Origin: Nitrososphaerota archaeon
Lineage (GTDB): Archaea; Thermoproteota; Nitrososphaeria; Nitrososphaerales; Gagatemarchaeaceae
Direction: 5' to 3'
Assembly (NCBI GenBank): GCA_005877225.1
Contig: VBPK01000028.1
Coordinates: forward strand, 1-7,017
DNA: 7,017 nucleotides
This document shows, piece by piece, positions 5,542 through 7,017 of the stretch. The notes under the pieces are model-generated. The model was not told the DNA's origin. It was given only the letters and a program-made list of their open reading frames with translations, and made no database searches. Numbering within the stretch: the stretch's first letter is position 1; every line of letters begins with the position of its first letter. The translations under genes and the position numbers were made by a program.

Positions 5542-6097
5542 TCAAAAGCCTATTGCCTTGCGGACCAGGACAACGGTCGTCCTTCCCGGGGCCAGCTCGC
5601 GGTTGAATATCAGGATCTTCGCAAGAGAACTCGGCCTCCCAATCGCCTCCCTCATGCGCGTGTCCTCCTTCGGGTAGCTGTAGGTCTCGACCCTCCTCAT
5701 GGCCGTCTCCAGGGTGGACGCTACCGACGATCACGTCCGGAGCAGCGCCCATCCTGACCATCTCCCTGAACTGAGTGTTGCGGTCCATCTTCGCCAGCTC
5801 CTGTCGCACCGACTTGAACCTCCCCGACCTGTTGATGTCCTCGTCGAGCCCGGAGAGCCTGACCGTCTCGCTGGACCCAGTGAAAATCGACTTGCCCTCC
5901 GGCAGGATCCCGTCCACCAGCTTCCTAGCGTCCTCTGGGGTGTCCACGACCTCCACCTGGAACCCGTTCTTCCGAAGAGCGCGCGCCGCAGCCTGCAGCC
6001 TTTTCTCCGGCACCGGAACCTCGAACGCGTAGTCTATGGGGAGGCCGAACCTCGTCGTCTGGCCTGGCCCACCCTGCCCGATTGATACAGATGCCAT
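5542..6097 (-). pseudogene. LUD-domain protein (LutC/YkgG-like), internal deletion and frameshift
   Basis: From ATG 6097 (GGGAGGT just upstream; a GTG at 6109 is an alternative) the first ~125 residues read as a LUD protein: IDYAFEVPVPEKRL, GKSIFTGSSETVRLSGLDED, MDRNTQFREMVRMGAAPDV, IVGSVH. LUD proteins include lactate-utilisation LutB/LutC, but this group's exact role is uncertain. At about 5712-5714 the frame breaks. The true C-terminus continues in another frame (LETAMRRVETYSYPKEDTRM, then LIFNRELAPGRTTVVLVRKA, IGF, stop at 5542-5544). By comparison with the family as I recall it, the missing middle is about 45-50 residues (the VTEDG...GSQL region). Deletion of a non-multiple-of-three length explains both loss and shift. 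In the uncorrected frame, translation ends at 5531. A TATA box lies 29 bp upstream of the ATG. Upstream it faces the acetamidase remnant divergently. Confidence 0.75.
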
Positions 6098-6121
6098 TCT
6101 ACCTCCCACCAGGCAGTCATG

Positions 6122-6129
6122 TTTATAAA
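6122..6129 (-). promoter_or_regulatory. Palindromic TATA box (LUD gene promoter)
   Basis: TTTATAAA, identical on both strands, centred 29 bp upstream of the LUD ATG at 6097. Because it is symmetrical it could also position a plus-strand start near 6151, where an in-frame TTG (6153) precedes the acetamidase remnant. Confidence 0.5.
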
Positions 6130-6260
6130 TCTAGTAGTAAAAGCTGATTTAGTTGGTAAAACAGAGTCTATCGGACCCCAATCCAGCGGCGACTCGTCGA
6201 CTGCAGCTTTTCTGCCATACCGCGAAAAGAATTAGAGAAGAGAAGGCGAAAGGTGACAAG

Positions 6261-6357
6261 TTGGCCCACCACACCATAACGCGCAACGTCTTCCACTACA
6301 GTGGGCAGGAGCCACAGCCCGGCCGTAGAGATCGACCCCGGCGACACAGTAACCTTA
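6261..6357 (+). pseudogene. Acetamidase/formamidase, N-terminal fragment with frameshift
   Basis: The frame starts at TTG 6261, 4-5 nt after AAGGTGA (6249-6255), and reads AHHTITRNVFHYS. It then shifts near 6300-6305 into the next frame, which reads GRSHSPAVEIDPGDTVTL. Joined, these match the conserved N-terminus of the FmdA/AmdA family (HYS-W-x-R-x-HxPAxxVxPGDTVTxE), which hydrolyses formamide or acetamide to ammonia and the acid. Loss of two bases from a TGG Trp codon would explain the shift. Similarity ends at about 6357, where the sequence joins the 3' end of the integrase fragment head-on, so about 270-300 residues are gone. An in-frame TTG at 6153 gives a longer ORF, but its extra N-terminus does not look like the family. 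Confidence 0.65.
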
Positions 6358-6702
6358 GATCAACGAAGTGACCAGCTGGCCCGTCGTAAGCGCGTGCTTG
6401 CCCCTCAGCGTGGGGGTATCGTCTGCGCCCCTTACCTTGATCCTCCTCTTGAATTCCACGCCGTTGTGGGAGAGCCATGACTTGATTGCCTTGAGGTTCG
6501 AAACGATATAGCTGCCTGCCTTGCCCTGCCTCTCCAGCTCGCTGACAAGGTCCATGAGGAAGTTGCAGAGCCACTCCTCGTCTTTCCTGCCTTGCGTGAC
6601 GAGTTCCGACGGGTTGGTTCCCCTCAGCGTGCATATGGAACCGAGCCTCCTCGTGTAGACGTCCGCCGTCACCTTCGAGCCCCTGCAGAGGTGTCGTACC
6701 AT
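6355..6702 (-). pseudogene. Tyrosine integrase, N-terminal core-binding domain only
   Basis: A 115-aa frame with a SAM-like, DNA-gripping core-binding domain of archaeal tyrosine recombinases: LCRGSKVTADVYTRRLG, FLMDLVSELERQGKAGSY, NLKAIKSWLSHNGVEF, KVRGADDTPTLRG. The frame ends immediately after HALTTGQLVTSLI, just where the catalytic domain (R...HxxR...Y, ~180 aa) should begin. The stop TAA (6357-6355) comes from the acetamidase remnant on the other strand, so the cut is a junction between two broken genes. The N-terminus also looks short. An upstream ATG at 6760 with a TATA-like box 25 bp before it is in a different frame, suggesting a frameshift near 6700-6715. It lies 119 bp inside attR and reads inward, the usual place for the integrase of a tRNA-integrated element. 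It cannot recombine by itself. Confidence 0.75.
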
Positions 6703-6780
6703 CGCCTGACTTGCTCGTCTTCGAGCAGACGCCTATGCTTGCCCGTACGAGCTGTGTCATGCCACTCATAGTGTTGACGC

Positions 6781-6788
6781 TATTTAAC
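6781..6788 (-). promoter_or_regulatory. TATA-like box upstream of integrase remnant
   Basis: On the minus strand this reads GTTAAATA. Its centre is 25 bp upstream of ATG 6760, which would make that codon a leaderless start. That frame (MTQLVRASIGVCSKTSKSG) is not the one carrying the integrase domain, so its link to the gene needs a frameshift. Confidence 0.3.
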
Positions 6789-6800
6789 GGAGGAGGACTT

Positions 6801-6816
6801 GACACCTGTAGGTGTC
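6801..6816. repeat. Perfect inverted repeat beside attR
   Basis: GACACCTGTAGGTGTC: two 7-bp arms (GACACCT/AGGTGTC) separated by GT, 4 bp from attR and 12 bp from the putative integrase TATA box. It could be a recombinase arm site, an operator for the integrase promoter, or a short hairpin. It is absent next to the tRNA copy of the repeat. Confidence 0.5.
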
Positions 6817-6820
6817 TGAA

Positions 6821-6836
6821 CCCACCGGGCCCGCTA
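6821..6836 (+). repeat. attR: 16-bp direct repeat of the tRNA 3' end
   Basis: Exact copy of 3754-3769 in the same orientation, without the T-loop or 5' half of a tRNA next to it. It is therefore a duplicated tRNA tail, not a second tRNA gene. Confidence 0.75.
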
Positions 6837-6882
6837 TCATTGATACTGGGTCCTGTTTTTTCAGATACAGCATGGGACGCTA

Positions 6883-7017
6883 CTACGCTCTTGAAACATC
6901 TAAGTGATGGGCTTCTGACGCTCCACGCGGCTTGGCTTTCTGCGCCGAGAGTCGATGAATTCTGCTGTTGTCCCATGAAGATATCTTTGTCGGTGTGATT
7001 TCGATATAGGCCCTCTT
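6883..7017 (-). CDS. Possible C-terminus of a flanking gene, partial at right edge
   Basis: A minus-strand frame is open from the window end to TAG at 6883-6885, giving 44 residues that begin KRAYIEITPTKISSWDNSRI. The pattern xVxIxPTKIxSW resembles the tail strand of flavin-binding split-barrel (pyridoxamine-phosphate-oxidase-like) proteins, but the match is short and from memory. The rest (HRLSAQKAKPRGASEAHHL) is not diagnostic. It would be the first chromosomal gene to the right of the integrated element. A chance open frame remains possible. Confidence 0.3.
   Translation of the reverse strand, partial: KRAYIEITPTKISSWDNSRIHRLSAQKAKPRGASEAHHLDVSRA

Larger units (their letters stand above)
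3754..6836. mobile_element. Decayed integrated element bounded by tRNA-derived att repeats
   Basis: A 16-bp exact direct repeat, the tRNA 3' end, flanks this ~3.07-kb stretch. An integrase fragment lies just inside the right copy and reads inward. The content differs from the left flank: an Orc1/Cdc6 fragment, a bacterial-like MFS/oxidoreductase block, a broken LUD gene, a broken acetamidase and a broken integrase. All identifiable genes except the oxidoreductase are incomplete. Integrase plus replication initiator points to a plasmid- or virus-derived element that decayed in place. The element is too small and broken to move by itself. Boundaries rest on the repeat; origin is inference. Confidence 0.65.

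Noticed and set aside
5531..5713. Continuous C-terminal tail of the LUD frame (PGDGHEEGRDLQLPEGG...)
   Set aside because: This is the shifted reading after the deletion; the genuine C-terminus is in the adjacent frame and stops at 5542.
3754..6836. SSV-type integration in which att splits the integrase gene
   Set aside because: The att repeat lies outside the integrase coding frame, and no C-terminal integrase half was found by the tRNA; the truncation is at 6355, far from the repeat.
6296..6976. Minus-strand 226-codon frame covering the integrase region and attR
   Set aside because: The middle and end are the integrase domain read out of frame; the real domain signature is in the neighbouring frame (6355-6702). 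Only its internal ATG 6760 was kept as a possible start.
1..7017. CRISPR arrays, rRNA genes, insertion-sequence ends
   Set aside because: No regularly spaced repeats, rRNA-like stretches, transposase genes or terminal inverted repeats were visible.

Overview
The window looks archaeal, most likely from the TACK/Thermoproteota side (a Nitrososphaeria- or Bathyarchaeia-like lineage). That placement is an inference, supported by: an archaeal-type thiamine-monophosphate kinase and phosphoglucosamine mutase; TATA-like boxes about 25-30 bp before TTG/ATG starts (leaderless-style promoters); an Orc1/Cdc6 initiator remnant; a tRNA gene with an enlarged, probably intron-bearing interior; and an archaeal-looking integrase remnant. 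GC is fairly high, and arginine codons in the core archaeal genes are often AGG/AGA.

Left half (1-3582), ordinary chromosome. A phosphohexomutase-like gene enters from the left edge (its metal-binding loop is degraded), followed by thiL on the same strand. thiL then meets a canonical glmM on the opposite strand, with a 9-bp tail-to-tail overlap. Two phosphohexomutase paralogs, one canonical and one altered, therefore bracket thiL. The glmM start and a 54-56-codon hypothetical ORF share a compact divergent AT-rich promoter region.

Right half (3589-6840), a decayed integrated element. A tRNA gene (acceptor stem and T arm perfect, interior about 65 nt longer than normal) ends in a 16-bp sequence that recurs exactly at 6821-6836. 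That is the attL/attR arrangement left by integration into a tRNA 3' end. Between the repeats lies a patchwork of broken genes: an Orc1/Cdc6 N-terminus cut just after Walker A, an intact bacterial-looking Gal80-type Gfo/Idh/MocA oxidoreductase, the N-terminus of an MFS drug-efflux-type transporter, a LUD-domain gene with an internal frame-breaking deletion, the N-terminus of an acetamidase/formamidase with a frameshift, and only the N-terminal core-binding part of a tyrosine integrase. A replication initiator plus an integrase suggests an integrated plasmid or virus that later decayed and took up a bacterial fragment.

Right edge (6841-7017). A frame open to the window end on the minus strand may be the C-terminus of a flanking chromosomal gene. 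The best candidate for something unusual is the tRNA-anchored element: its tRNA target, its att palindrome, and the single intact bacterial gene preserved among archaeal pseudogenes.
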